Positions 7,851-16,591 of a DNA stretch of 64,000 nucleotides are shown here, in pieces. The notes below the pieces were generated by a model. It saw only the letters and a program-made list of their open reading frames with translations. It made no database searches and was not told the DNA's origin. The number at the start of each line of letters is the position of its first letter. Within the stretch, counting starts at the first letter, position 1. The stretch comes from Polyangia bacterium (lineage in GTDB: Bacteria > Myxococcota_A > Polyangia > Nannocystales > Nannocystaceae). The stretch lies in NCBI GenBank assembly GCA_030424595.1, contig JAUHWG010000008.1, positions 248,001 to 312,000 of the forward strand, read 5' to 3'. A program made the position numbers and the translations under genes.

Positions 7851-8876
7851 TCAGGGATCGTCGTCGGCGAAGGCGAGATCGACGATCACCGGGCAGTGAT
7901 CGCTGACCGTCTCAAAGTCGAGATCGGGGTACGCGTCGGTCGAGCGGAAGGCCTCGCAGCGGTGTCGAGCGCAGTGTCCGAGGGCGGCGGCCTGAGCGTC
8001 TCCGCCCATCGCCTCGGCGAGATCGCCCACCCAGACGAGGTCGAGCAGTGAGGGCTCCTGCCACGCGTCCCGCCGGGGTCCGTCCCAATAGGTCGAGCAC
8101 CCGCGCGCGGAGGGTAGACGTCGCAGTCCCGCGGAGCCGAAGAGATCCTCGAGCGCGCGCAGCTCCTCGGCTGTGTCACCTCCGGGCGGTCCGGTCGTGT
8201 TGAAGTCGCCGACGACGAGCACATCCTGGTCGCCGCCGCCGCGATCGTTCTCCTGGAGGGAGCCGACGATGCTCGCGAGCATCGGCCACTGCTGGGCGCG
8301 CTGCGAGTAGCCCTCGGTCATCGCCTTGAGGTGGACGACGACCAGGTGAAAGTCGGGGCCGCCGCCGCGGGCGCGGAGGTAGGCGGAGAACGCCGGGCGC
8401 ACCCGTCCGCCGAGGCTGAGCTCATCGTGCTCGGCGGGCTCACCGACCAGCTCGACCCGCGCGGGGTTGTAGAGGACCCCGAGCTTTTGCCGGCCGCGGC
8501 CGCCTCGCCCCGAGATCGCGAGCTTCCACTGGGGGAGCAGCGCTCGCAGGGCCGCGGGCTCCTTGATCTCTTGGACGGCGATGACGTCGGCGTCGAGCGA
8601 CTCCAGCCGAGCCCGCAGCAGCTCGAGATCCTGGTGTTCGTCTGGGAAGTTGCGCAGGTTCCAGGTGACCACGCGGAGAGCTGCGCCCTTGTCCGGCGGA
8701 CGATCCCCGCGGAGACCGAGGCGCTCGCGGAGCTGCTCGCCCCAGAGGGCGTACGCGGCGATCAGGAGGACGAGGAGCGCGCTCAGGAGGCTGCGGCCGC
8801 GGAGGAGCCGAGAGCGACGGCGACGAGCTCGACGACGGCGGGCCACCTCGTAGCCTCGCTCAGGACTCGAACTCAA
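7851..8876 (-). CDS. Membrane-anchored endonuclease/exonuclease/phosphatase (EEP) family protein
   Basis: This 341-residue protein has an Arg-rich N-terminus, then one hydrophobic anchor (about 29-45), then a complete EEP (DNase I-like) domain. Its motifs appear in order: VVTWNLRNFPDE (metal/active-site Asn), VIAVQEI (metal-binding Glu), VVHLKAM, VVGDFNTTG (catalytic Asp and Asn) and the terminal SDHCPVIVDL (catalytic Asp-His). The fold covers nucleases and phosphodiesterases; the anchor points to action at or outside the inner membrane, and the substrate is unknown. Its start overlaps the end of the upstream gene by 17 bp, so the two are probably translationally coupled in an rpsU-led operon. 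Confidence 0.85.
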   Translation of the reverse strand: MSSSPERGYEVARRRRARRRRSRLLRGRSLLSALLVLLIAAYALWGEQLRERLGLRGDRPPDKGAALRVVTWNLRNFPDEHQDLELLRARLESLDADVIAVQEIKEPAALRALLPQWKLAISGRGGRGRQKLGVLYNPARVELVGEPAEHDELSLGGRVRPAFSAYLRARGGGPDFHLVVVHLKAMTEGYSQRAQQWPMLASIVGSLQENDRGGGDQDVLVVGDFNTTGPPGGDTAEELRALEDLFGSAGLRRLPSARGCSTYWDGPRRDAWQEPSLLDLVWVGDLAEAMGGDAQAAALGHCARHRCEAFRSTDAYPDLDFETVSDHCPVIVDLAFADDDP

Positions 8877-9489
8877 ACTCGCTCAGGCCGATCTCGACGG
8901 TGAGGAGCGGGCTCTCGACCCCGACCACGCCGGAGGCCCGGGGATCGACGTCGCGGAAGAGGAGACGGTAGGCGCCGGCGAGTCGGAGCACGCCGTCGGG
9001 GCTGTCCGCCAGGGAGGTCGTGATCGTCAGCGTTCGACCGCCGCCAGGGTTGGGCGTCCCGCCCCCCTGGAGCATCATCGGCACCTGCGGCGGCGCCTCG
9101 ACGTAGAGCTCCGCGGAGGTCGCGGAGGCCTGGGTCTGGACGATGTCCAGCTCGAGGCGCATCGCCCAGCGTCGCTGCTTCGCGCGCGCCTGGAGGGTCG
9201 ACAACATCATCGCCCCGTCGAACTCGTACACGTCATCGTGGTCGAGTCCGCCGAGGCGAGCGACAGGGATCGAGATCGAGTAGACGGGGCGAAAGCAGGA
9301 GCCCGCCGGGATCTCGGTGGGCTCATCGCCGACGCCGAAGACGCAGCGGATCGCCTGGACGGCGGGCGCATCGACGATGCGCGTCGCCTCCCCTGAGGAA
9401 GGCGGGACGGTGCCGACCGCGAGGCGCTGAACCACCAGACAGGGGTTCAAGCGGGCCGGGGTCAACGCTTCCACGTCCTCAGGGGCCAC
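8860..9489 (-). CDS. Conserved hypothetical protein between rpsU and the EEP gene
   Basis: This 209-residue protein has a GTG start at 9489 preceded by AAGGA. It has no signal peptide or membrane segment. The sequence looks mostly beta-stranded, with a Pro/Gly-rich insertion near residue 145 (GGGTPNPGGG) and an acidic C-terminus ending SEFEFES. Two Cys lie near residues 50 and 65 (RCVFG, GSCFRP). It begins 13 bp after the rpsU stop and overlaps the next gene by 17 bp, so it is in the middle of a three-gene operon. I do not recognise the family. Confidence 0.65.
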   Translation of the reverse strand: MAPEDVEALTPARLNPCLVVQRLAVGTVPPSSGEATRIVDAPAVQAIRCVFGVGDEPTEIPAGSCFRPVYSISIPVARLGGLDHDDVYEFDGAMMLSTLQARAKQRRWAMRLELDIVQTQASATSAELYVEAPPQVPMMLQGGGTPNPGGGRTLTITTSLADSPDGVLRLAGAYRLLFRDVDPRASGVVGVESPLLTVEIGLSEFEFES

Positions 9490-9502
9490 GTCCTTGGGGG
9501 GC

Positions 9503-9793
9503 CTAGTCGCGGGTGCGCTTGCGCTGGCGACGCTTGCGGCGACGCTCAGCCTCGCGAAGCTTGCGCTTCGTCTTGACGCTCGGCTTCTCGTGATGCCGGC
9601 GGCGCTTGATCTCGCGAAGGACGCCCTCGCTGGCCATCAAGCGGCGGAGCTTCCGGATCGCCCGCTCAACGCCACGCTCATCGACCTTAACCTCGAGGGG
9701 GCGACCGAGCACGGGCCGGTGATCATTGACGGGGGGGGTCACGGGCTCGCGGCCCTTGCCCATGGTGTCGGCGTATTCCTCAGGTGCAGCCAT
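9503..9793 (-). CDS. rpsU: 30S ribosomal protein bS21
   Basis: This 96-residue protein matches bS21. The core begins PLEVKVDERGVERAIRKLRR and continues through the Glu-Lys-Pro motif (HHEKPSVKTKRK) into a Lys/Arg-rich C-terminal tail. Typical bS21 is about 60-70 residues, so this form has an extra N-terminal stretch of about 30 residues (from MAAPEEYADTMGKGREP). An internal start at Met11 would shorten it, but ATG 9793 keeps the frame in the coding-like composition. bS21 binds the small-subunit platform near the anti-Shine-Dalgarno region and affects initiation. It leads an operon with the two downstream genes. Confidence 0.93.
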   Translation of the reverse strand: MAAPEEYADTMGKGREPVTPPVNDHRPVLGRPLEVKVDERGVERAIRKLRRLMASEGVLREIKRRRHHEKPSVKTKRKLREAERRRKRRQRKRTRD

Positions 9794-9975
9794 GATGAAG
9801 GCCGCAAGGTATAGGGGTCGAGGCTGCGCGGGTCAAGCACCTGACGCCGAGATCGTCACCTCCGAGCGCCGCTTTGGAGAGAAGGGCGTCGGATGTCCCT
9901 CCAAACACGCCGTAGTCGGTCGTCGCTGTCGTTCTTGGCGGAGAGGAGGTCCCAGGAGGTCAGGCGCGGGCTCCC

Positions 9976-10752
9976 CTACGGGCCGGCGCCGCGAGAGACC
10001 GACCGGCCGCCATCGACGACGATCGTGTGGCCGGTGATGAAGGGTTCTCCTGCGAGATAGACCACCGCGCGGGCCACATCCTCGGCGCTGCCGACCCGTC
10101 CGAGCGGGATCCCCGCGACGATCCTGGCGCGGGCCTCCTCGCCGGAGAATCGCTCATCGTCGGGCCAGAGGACGGTTCCGGGGGAGATCCCGTTGACCCG
10201 GATCGCCGGCGCGAGCTCGCCGGCGAGGGCTCGGGTCGCCATCGCCAGGCCCGCCTTTGCGGTGCAGTGGTCGACATACCCGCGCCAGGGTTGGGTCGCC
10301 GCGAGGTCGAGGATGTTGACCACCGACCCTCCGCCGGTGGCGAGGGTGGGGGTGAGGTCACGGATCAGGGAGAGGGGCGCGACGAGGTTTAAGGTGAGAA
10401 CGCGCAGGAGATCCTCATCGCTTCGCGCGAGAAACGCGCCGTGCTCGAATCCGGCCGCGCTGTTGACCAAGAGGTCGAGTCGCCCCGAGGCGGGCCCCGC
10501 CGGATCGACGATCCTGTGCACGAGCGCCCGGCGGTCGTCGGCTCGGGAGAGATCCGCGGAGGTGATGCCGACGATCGCTGGGGCCAGCGCTTCGGCGAGC
10601 GCCAGGGCGGGAGCTTCGGAGCGATTGTAGTGGATCCAGACCCGGTAGCCGGCGTCTGCGAGCGCCCGGACGATCGCCGCGCCGACCCGGATCGCACCTC
10701 CTGTGACCAAGGCGATCGGGGGCGAGGGAGCGTCGTTTCGCTGGGTTTGCAT
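9976..10752 (-). CDS. PTR1/FolM-like pteridine reductase family SDR
   Basis: This 258-residue SDR carries the Arg-containing nucleotide motif TGGAIRVG (17-24) that marks pteridine reductases (PTR1, FolM) in place of the usual TGxxxGxG. Asp149 in VNILDLAA, Tyr159 and Lys166 align by spacing with PTR1 Asp181, Tyr191 and Lys198. The position of PTR1 catalytic Tyr194 is His162 (sequence DHCTAKAG). The Ser-Pro-Gly motif (NGISPGTVLWPD) and the C-terminal ITGHTIVVDGG are normal. A pterin role is strengthened by the GTP cyclohydrolase gene at 11400-11993. The likely reaction is NADPH-dependent reduction of dihydromonapterin or dihydrobiopterin, unless the His substitution has changed activity. It is divergent from the merR gene with a 71-bp shared promoter region. 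Confidence 0.82.
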   Translation of the reverse strand: MQTQRNDAPSPPIALVTGGAIRVGAAIVRALADAGYRVWIHYNRSEAPALALAEALAPAIVGITSADLSRADDRRALVHRIVDPAGPASGRLDLLVNSAAGFEHGAFLARSDEDLLRVLTLNLVAPLSLIRDLTPTLATGGGSVVNILDLAATQPWRGYVDHCTAKAGLAMATRALAGELAPAIRVNGISPGTVLWPDDERFSGEEARARIVAGIPLGRVGSAEDVARAVVYLAGEPFITGHTIVVDGGRSVSRGAGP

Positions 10753-10823
10753 GGGGTTCTCCTGCGCGGCCGGGGAAGACGGAGGATTGACACTAACCTG
10801 CGCTTACGTCAGCGTTTCCTCCT
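10753..10823. promoter_or_regulatory. Divergent promoter region with TGAC...GTCA dyad
   Basis: The 71 bp between the pterin reductase and MerR genes contain a consensus -35 hexamer TTGACA (10787-10792). They also contain an inverted pair, TGAC (10788-10791) and GTCA (10808-10811), around TAACCTGCGCTTA. MerR proteins bind dyads inside divergent promoters of this size, so this is the natural operator candidate. No clear -10 box was found. Confidence 0.4.
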
Positions 10824-11393
10824 ATGGCGAAGCGGGCGGGCAACTTTCTGACCTTGAAGGACATGATTCAAGGGAGCGGCTGTACACCCCGGACTGTGCG
10901 CTATTACGAGCGGGAGGGGCTGCTCAACGCGACCCGAAGCAGCGGCGGTCATCGCCTCTTCGATCCCTCCGAGCTCGAGCGCCTGAACTTTATTATCAGC
11001 CTCCGCGAGGCGGGCTGGTCGCTCGAGGAGATCACCTCGCTCCTCAGCATCCGCGCCCGGGCCGACGGAGGTCGCGAGGCCTGCCGTGAGCTGACCGCGG
11101 AGATCGACAGCCACATCGATCGGCTCCAACAGAAGATCGAGGTGCTGCGGCGGCTCCACGGAGACCTGCAGGAGACCCGCCGTCTCTTGGCGATCTGTGG
11201 CGACTGTACGGTCGACGGTCAACCGCTCGAGTGCGCAGGCTGCGAACGGCTCCCGGTCGAGCAGCCCGCCGGATTTCGCCTCACCTGGCTCGCCGAGGGG
11301 AGGCGCGGCAGGGCGTTTGACGAGCCGTCGGCCCCTCTCGCCGACGACGCTGACGCGTCGGCGCTACCCTCTCCCTCCCGCGAGGAGCGCTGA
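10824..11393 (+). CDS. MerR-family transcriptional regulator with C-terminal Cys4 cluster
   Basis: This 189-residue protein has an N-terminal MerR winged helix (about 8-76) with the signatures TPRTVRYYEREGLL and GGHRLFDPSELERL. A dimerisation coiled coil follows (about 85-122), then a four-Cys motif CGDC...CAGC (Cys125, 128, 137, 140). Four Cys in two CxxC pairs could hold zinc or an iron-sulfur cluster and act as a sensor; this is inference. The Pro/Ala-rich tail is probably disordered. It is divergent from the pteridine-reductase-like SDR and only 6 bp upstream of the GTP cyclohydrolase gene, so it is likely to control pterin synthesis or a pterin-dependent process. Confidence 0.9.
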   Translation: MAKRAGNFLTLKDMIQGSGCTPRTVRYYEREGLLNATRSSGGHRLFDPSELERLNFIISLREAGWSLEEITSLLSIRARADGGREACRELTAEIDSHIDRLQQKIEVLRRLHGDLQETRRLLAICGDCTVDGQPLECAGCERLPVEQPAGFRLTWLAEGRRGRAFDEPSAPLADDADASALPSPSREER

Positions 11394-11399
11394 GCCGAG

Positions 11400-11993
11400 A
11401 TGAAGGACGATCCGCAGACGTTGGAGGAGGCGAAGCACCGCCCGGAGCCGCAGAGCGCGGCGATCGAGCTCGCGGTCCGCGAGCTGCTCGCAGCCTGCGA
11501 TCTCAACCTCGAGCACAAGGACCTGCGTCGGACGCCGCAGCGGGTCGCGAAGGTCTGGCAGGAGCACTTCCTCGCCGGCTTCGCGATGGACCCCGCGGCG
11601 ATCCTCGGCGACCCCGTCGAGGGCGAGGCCGAGACCGCGCTGGTGGTCGTCCGGCGGATCCCCTATCACGGGCTCTGCCCCCACCATTTGCTCCCCTACG
11701 TCGGCGAGGCGACGGTCGCGTACCTGCCGGACAGGAAGCTCCTCGGCTTCGGTCGCCTCGGCGATCTCGTCACCTGCTTCACGCGCCGGCTCACCCTCCA
11801 AGAGCGGGCCTGCAACGACGTCGTCGACGCCTTGATGGAGCACCTCGGGGCGCGCGGTGCCGGCTGCGTGATGCGGGCGCGACACACCTGCCTGGCGATC
11901 CCAGACAACAAGCATCCCACCGAGGTGACGACATCGTCGGTCCGCGGTGAGCTCCTGCATCGGCAGGATCTCCAAGCTGAACTCTACCGCTGA
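11400..11993 (+). CDS. folE: GTP cyclohydrolase I (FolE type)
   Basis: This 197-residue protein has the GTP cyclohydrolase I core. The family zinc ligands are visible as Cys93 and His96 (GLCPHHLLPY) and Cys164 (RHTCLAI). Further signatures are LEHKDLRRTPQRVAKVW near the N-terminus and RRLTLQERACNDVVDALMEHL. The enzyme converts GTP to 7,8-dihydroneopterin triphosphate, the first step of folate and tetrahydropterin synthesis. After the third zinc ligand the family's RxGVRKPxS-like stretch is replaced by IPDNKHPTEVTTS, so the loop is divergent while VTTSSVRGE matches. It lies 6 bp after merR and near a PTR1-like reductase, suggesting a dedicated tetrahydropterin branch rather than general folate supply. 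Confidence 0.9.
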   Translation: MKDDPQTLEEAKHRPEPQSAAIELAVRELLAACDLNLEHKDLRRTPQRVAKVWQEHFLAGFAMDPAAILGDPVEGEAETALVVVRRIPYHGLCPHHLLPYVGEATVAYLPDRKLLGFGRLGDLVTCFTRRLTLQERACNDVVDALMEHLGARGAGCVMRARHTCLAIPDNKHPTEVTTSSVRGELLHRQDLQAELYR

Positions 11994-12276
11994 TCGGGCT
12001 CGTCCGCTGTCGACTCGTCCGCTGTCGGGTCGTTTCGGTCTGGTCTTTCGTGCGTCGTACGTCGTGCGTCATTCGTCGTTCGTCGCTCCTGGCTCTGCGC
12101 CCGCTCTTTTTGCCGGCGCTCGTCGGGGCGCTGCGGCGCGGCGCTGCGGCGCGGCTATGCGGTCGCTGGGACGGCGGTGGCCCCTTCGCTCGCCGTGGGG
12201 TCGGCGTCCTCGCTCCGGTGGCAAGTGGACGAAGAGGAGAACCCGCGCCACACTTCTCAGCGTCCACCGACTCGGC

Positions 12277-12993
12277 ATGCTCCTACCCGAAACCACGCCC
12301 CCGCCAGAAGTCCTCTCGGCGTTGCCGATCTTCCCCCTGCCCAACGTTGTCTTGCTGCCGGGGATGATGCTCCCGCTCAACGTCTTTGAGCCGCGCTACC
12401 TCGAGCTGGTCGACCACGTGCTCAGCGGCGGTCAGCACATCGGCGTTCCCCTGCTCCGACCCGGCTACGAGGAGAACTACGAGGGGCGCCCGCCGGTCGA
12501 GCAGATCTTCGGAGTCGGCCGTCTCCTCGCGCACCACCGCTTTCCCGACGGTCGTCGCTTTATCCGCCTCGAGGGGCTGGGCCGCGTCCGCCTCTCCCGC
12601 GAGCTCGAGCCGCGCCGCTCCTTTCGTGAGGTCGAGGCGATCGCGCTCCCCGAGCAAGAGCTCAGGGATCTGCAGTCGCTCGAGATCCTCCGGGCCCAGC
12701 TCGAGCGGGTCGCCTGCCTCTGCCCCGACGACGGCGAGATGATCGAGGGCCTCCTCGCGCTCAGCGACGCGCGCGTGCTCTCCTACGCCGTCAGCGCCCT
12801 GCTGCCGAGCATCGAGCTGATGGTCGGCGCGCCGATCGTGACCAAGAGCCGCTGCGCCCAGGTCGAGACGCTGCAGGAGAGCCTCGCGGCGGAGAGCACT
12901 GACGCGCGGATTCGTTTCCTCGTCGCCCGGACCGGCGAGGTGATCGCCGGCCTCTCGCAGAGCAACCTGCGGACCTGCCAGCTCCTCAATTAG
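12277..12993 (+). CDS. LON N-terminal-domain protein (stand-alone substrate-binding domain)
   Basis: This 238-residue protein starts at ATG 12277; upstream in-frame sequence is low-complexity and Arg-rich, unlike coding sequence. From about residue 12 it shows the LON substrate-binding pattern: LPIFPLPNVVLLPGMMLPLNVFEPRYLELV, then a small beta-domain (VGRLLAHHRFPDGRRFIRLEGLGRVRL) and a helical C-terminal half. There is no AAA+ or protease domain, so it belongs to the stand-alone LON-domain proteins, whose function is poorly known. It is preceded by a 283-bp spacer with repeated CGTCGT/CGTTCGT words. Confidence 0.85.
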   Translation: MLLPETTPPPEVLSALPIFPLPNVVLLPGMMLPLNVFEPRYLELVDHVLSGGQHIGVPLLRPGYEENYEGRPPVEQIFGVGRLLAHHRFPDGRRFIRLEGLGRVRLSRELEPRRSFREVEAIALPEQELRDLQSLEILRAQLERVACLCPDDGEMIEGLLALSDARVLSYAVSALLPSIELMVGAPIVTKSRCAQVETLQESLAAESTDARIRFLVARTGEVIAGLSQSNLRTCQLLN

Positions 12994-13097
12994 AGGAATT
13001 AGAGGTGGCGCCCACACCCGCGCCTGTTGGAAGGATCTCCTCCGGCCGCTCTATCCTCGCTTGGCGCGCGGACGTCGTCACGGTATGGCAGCAGTAG

Positions 13098-13991
<894 letters not shown>

Positions 13992-14035
13992 TCACCGTTC
14001 TCTAGTCCTTTCTGGTCCGGTACACTTACGGGGCG

Positions 14036-14614
14036 ATGGTGGTAGGTGTACGCGCTGGATTGGCTTCGACGCAGGGTCGCCTGGCGGCGGCTCAGGTCGG
14101 CGACCGAGACGCGCAGGCTGAGATCTTCGCCGAACACCGGGATCGGGTCGCGCGGCAGATCCTGCGGATGACGGGGGAGCCGGCGATCGTCGACGATCTG
14201 CTGCAAGAGGTCTTCCTCGCGGCGTTCCTCGCCCTCCCTGGGTTTCGCGGGGACGCTCAGCTCAGCACCTGGTTGCACACGATCACCAGCAACAAGGTCC
14301 GTAACTGGTGGGAGTCGAGCCGCCGCCGTCGAGCCCGTGAGGTCGCCCATTCGACCAGCACCCCCCCGCGGGAGGGGACCCCCGAGGACGATCTGATGGC
14401 GGCGCAGCAGCGGGAGAGCTTCTTCGCGGCGTTGGGCCGACTTCCCGCCAAGCTGCGCGAAGCCTTCGTCGCTCGCGCGATCGAGGGCATGAGCCTCACC
14501 GAGGCGGCGTCGGTCCTCGGCGCTCCGATCAGCACGATCTCGTACCGGGCCCGACGGGCCGAGCAGCTCCTCTGTGAGGCGCTGGATTTGCCGTGGAGAG
14601 GGGAGGCGTCGTGA
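14036..14614 (+). CDS. ECF-type RNA polymerase sigma factor
   Basis: This 192-residue protein has the two-domain ECF layout. Region 2 runs about 20-95 with AIVDDLLQEVFLAAF and STWLHTITSNKVRNWW. Region 4 runs about 130-180 with LPAKLREAFVARAIEGMSLTEAASVLGAPISTISYRARRA, a clear helix-turn-helix. It would direct RNA polymerase to a small regulon in response to an envelope signal. The next gene overlaps its stop (GTGA) and encodes a membrane protein with FecR-like and TPR segments, the usual partner in myxobacteria. The upstream gene for the secreted EP-repeat protein may supply the sensed signal or be the regulon target. Confidence 0.93.
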   Translation: MVVGVRAGLASTQGRLAAAQVGDRDAQAEIFAEHRDRVARQILRMTGEPAIVDDLLQEVFLAAFLALPGFRGDAQLSTWLHTITSNKVRNWWESSRRRRAREVAHSTSTPPREGTPEDDLMAAQQRESFFAALGRLPAKLREAFVARAIEGMSLTEAASVLGAPISTISYRARRAEQLLCEALDLPWRGEAS

Positions 14615-15588
14615 AGTCGATCGAACAGGATGATGGCCTGACCTCCTCGTCGTTGCGCCGCTTGATCCGGGGCGCTCGCGGGCATGAGCGCCTGCCGAAG
14701 AGCAACGTCACCGCGGACTCGATCTTCGAGGCGTACCAGGTCCGCCGCGGACGACGACGCGATCGGATCTGGCAGGGGGGGATCGCCGTCGCGGTCTGTC
14801 TCTCGTTCGGCTACCTCGGGATCTCGGTGGATCGGGCGGTCGAGAGCCGGGGCCGGCAAGGGATGGATCTGATGGCCTATGCGACGGCTGCGGAGGCGGT
14901 CTCGCCGACCCTCGCCTCGGCCTCGGCCCTCGCCTCGGCCCCCGCCGAGCTCGAGAGCTTCGCTCGCGCACTCGAGGTCGAGCCGTCGATCGAGCGCCTC
15001 GAGCCCTACGCTCGCCCCCCCGAGGTCACCGGCGCTCGCTCGATCCGCCTCTCCCAGGGGACCTACCGGATCGGCCTCCCGGAGGGCCAGAGCGGGCTTA
15101 CCGTCCAGACTAGCGAAGGCGAGCTCGAGCTCGTCGCGGGCGTGATGACGGTCGCCATCGCCGGGGATCGGGTCGACGTCGTCGTCGAGAGCGGCTCTGC
15201 CTATTGGCTCCGCGGCGATGAGCGGGTGTCTGTGGGGACAGAGCCGACGACCGCCGGGGGTGGCGCGGACGGTGAGGCTGGCGAGGCGCTGAGCGCAGCC
15301 AAGCTCGCGGCGCTCGCCGAGGCGAGCCTCGGGCGGGGACGACGGTCGGTCGCGATCCGCCACCTGCGGCAGCTCATCTCACAGCATCCCCGCTCGACCG
15401 AAGCGGGCCGCGGCCTGCTCGACCTCGGCCGTCTCCTGAGGGCGGAGGGGGACACCGACGGGGCGCGCTGCGCCTACCAGCTCTACCTCGATCGCTACCC
15501 GCGTGGGGGCATGGTCGCAGAGGTCGAGCGTGCCCGCGATCGCCTCGGCAGCGGCCCGCAGTGCCGCGGCCTCCGACCGCGCAAGTGA
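14611..15588 (+). CDS. Membrane FecR-like/TPR protein, probable anti-sigma factor
   Basis: I start this gene at GTG 14611. It overlaps the sigma factor stop as GTGA, and a GGGGAGG ribosome site sits 4-11 bp upstream; a longer start at 14593 is possible. The product has about 325 residues: a ~45-residue cytoplasmic region, one membrane segment (about 52-70, IAVAVCLSFGYLGISVD), and a FecR-like beta domain (about 145-210, GTYRIGLPEGQSGL to GSAYWLRGDERV). A C-terminal TPR-like stretch follows (LRQLISQHPRSTEAGRGLL ... YLDRYPRG). The overlap with the ECF gene and this topology suggest it holds the sigma factor at the membrane and releases it on a periplasmic signal. Confidence 0.85.
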   Translation: MKSIEQDDGLTSSSLRRLIRGARGHERLPKSNVTADSIFEAYQVRRGRRRDRIWQGGIAVAVCLSFGYLGISVDRAVESRGRQGMDLMAYATAAEAVSPTLASASALASAPAELESFARALEVEPSIERLEPYARPPEVTGARSIRLSQGTYRIGLPEGQSGLTVQTSEGELELVAGVMTVAIAGDRVDVVVESGSAYWLRGDERVSVGTEPTTAGGGADGEAGEALSAAKLAALAEASLGRGRRSVAIRHLRQLISQHPRSTEAGRGLLDLGRLLRAEGDTDGARCAYQLYLDRYPRGGMVAEVERARDRLGSGPQCRGLRPRK

Positions 15589-15796
15589 GCGGACCGGACG
15601 TCCGAGGCCCTCTTGCCCGCTCGGTGCGGCGACCTCTCGCCGCACCTCCGCCGGGGGATGCTGGCGCCGGCTTGGGCCTCGCTGGCGATGAACGCTCGCC
15701 CGACCCCTCGGCTCGCCCGCCAAGGTGCGGCGACCCGAGGTCCGCACTGCGGGCCCATGCCATGCATGCGGTCCGGCTGCACGCGTGAGCTTCGGC

Positions 15797-16591
15797 CTAG
15801 AGGACCTGGATCGGCCCCTCGGTGGAGCGGGCGAAGAACTGTCGCAGGGCCGGGTGGTTGGAGCGGAGCACCTCGTCGGTCGGACCGTAGGTGACCAGCT
15901 TGCCCCGGGAGAGGAGTCCGATCGTGTCGGCGATCGTCCGCGCCTCGGCGGTGTCGTGGGTGATGACGACGAAGGTCATCCCGAGGGTCTTGTGGAGCTC
16001 GAGGATCAGCTCATCGAGCGTCGCGGCCATCACCGGGTCGAGGCCCGAAGAGGGCTCGTCGCAGAGGACGATGTCGGGCTCCAGGGCGATCGCCCGGGCG
16101 AAGGCGACGCGCTTGCGCATGCCGCCGGAGAGCTCGGAGGGGAACTTGCTCGTCGCCTTGGGCAGGCCGACCCGGCGCAGCTTGTCGTCGACGCTCGCGC
16201 GGATCTCCGCGGCGCTCATCGAGGTGTGCATCCGCATCGGGAAGGCGACGTTCTCGCCGACGGTCATGTCGTCGAAGAGGGCGCCGTCCTGGAAGAGCAT
16301 CCCGAAGCGCCTGCGGATCCGGAAGAGCTGCCGGCGATCCTTGGCGACGCCGGCGTCGAGGCTGGCGACGTCTTCGCCGAAGACCATCACCCGGCCCTTG
16401 TCCGGGCGCAGGAGACCGACGAGACAGCGCAGGAGCACCGACTTGCCGGTCCCCGAGGGCCCGAGCATCACCATGATCGAGCGCTGGCGGACCGTCAGCG
16501 AGACCTCGTCCAAGACCACGTTGGCGCCGAAGGCCTTGCTGACGCCGTCGAGGACGATCGCCGGTGTTGTCGAGCTGTCAGCCTCAGGCAT
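15797..16591 (-). CDS. MlaF-like ABC transporter ATP-binding protein
   Basis: I start this gene at ATG 16591 (MPEADSSTTPAIVLDGVSKAF); upstream in-frame codons are low-complexity Arg/Ser. The 264-residue product has all ABC ATPase motifs: Walker A GPSGTGKS, Q-loop MLFQDGALFDDMTVGENV, signature LSGGMRKRVAFARA, Walker B IVLCDEPSSGLDP and the switch His in VVITHD. The GALFDDMTV context and the LSGGMRKR signature are typical of the MlaF/Ttg2A subfamily, which powers lipid transport between the membranes. Neither a permease (MlaE) nor an MCE (MlaD) gene is next to it; those partners must be elsewhere. Confidence 0.9.
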   Translation of the reverse strand: MPEADSSTTPAIVLDGVSKAFGANVVLDEVSLTVRQRSIMVMLGPSGTGKSVLLRCLVGLLRPDKGRVMVFGEDVASLDAGVAKDRRQLFRIRRRFGMLFQDGALFDDMTVGENVAFPMRMHTSMSAAEIRASVDDKLRRVGLPKATSKFPSELSGGMRKRVAFARAIALEPDIVLCDEPSSGLDPVMAATLDELILELHKTLGMTFVVITHDTAEARTIADTIGLLSRGKLVTYGPTDEVLRSNHPALRQFFARSTEGPIQVL

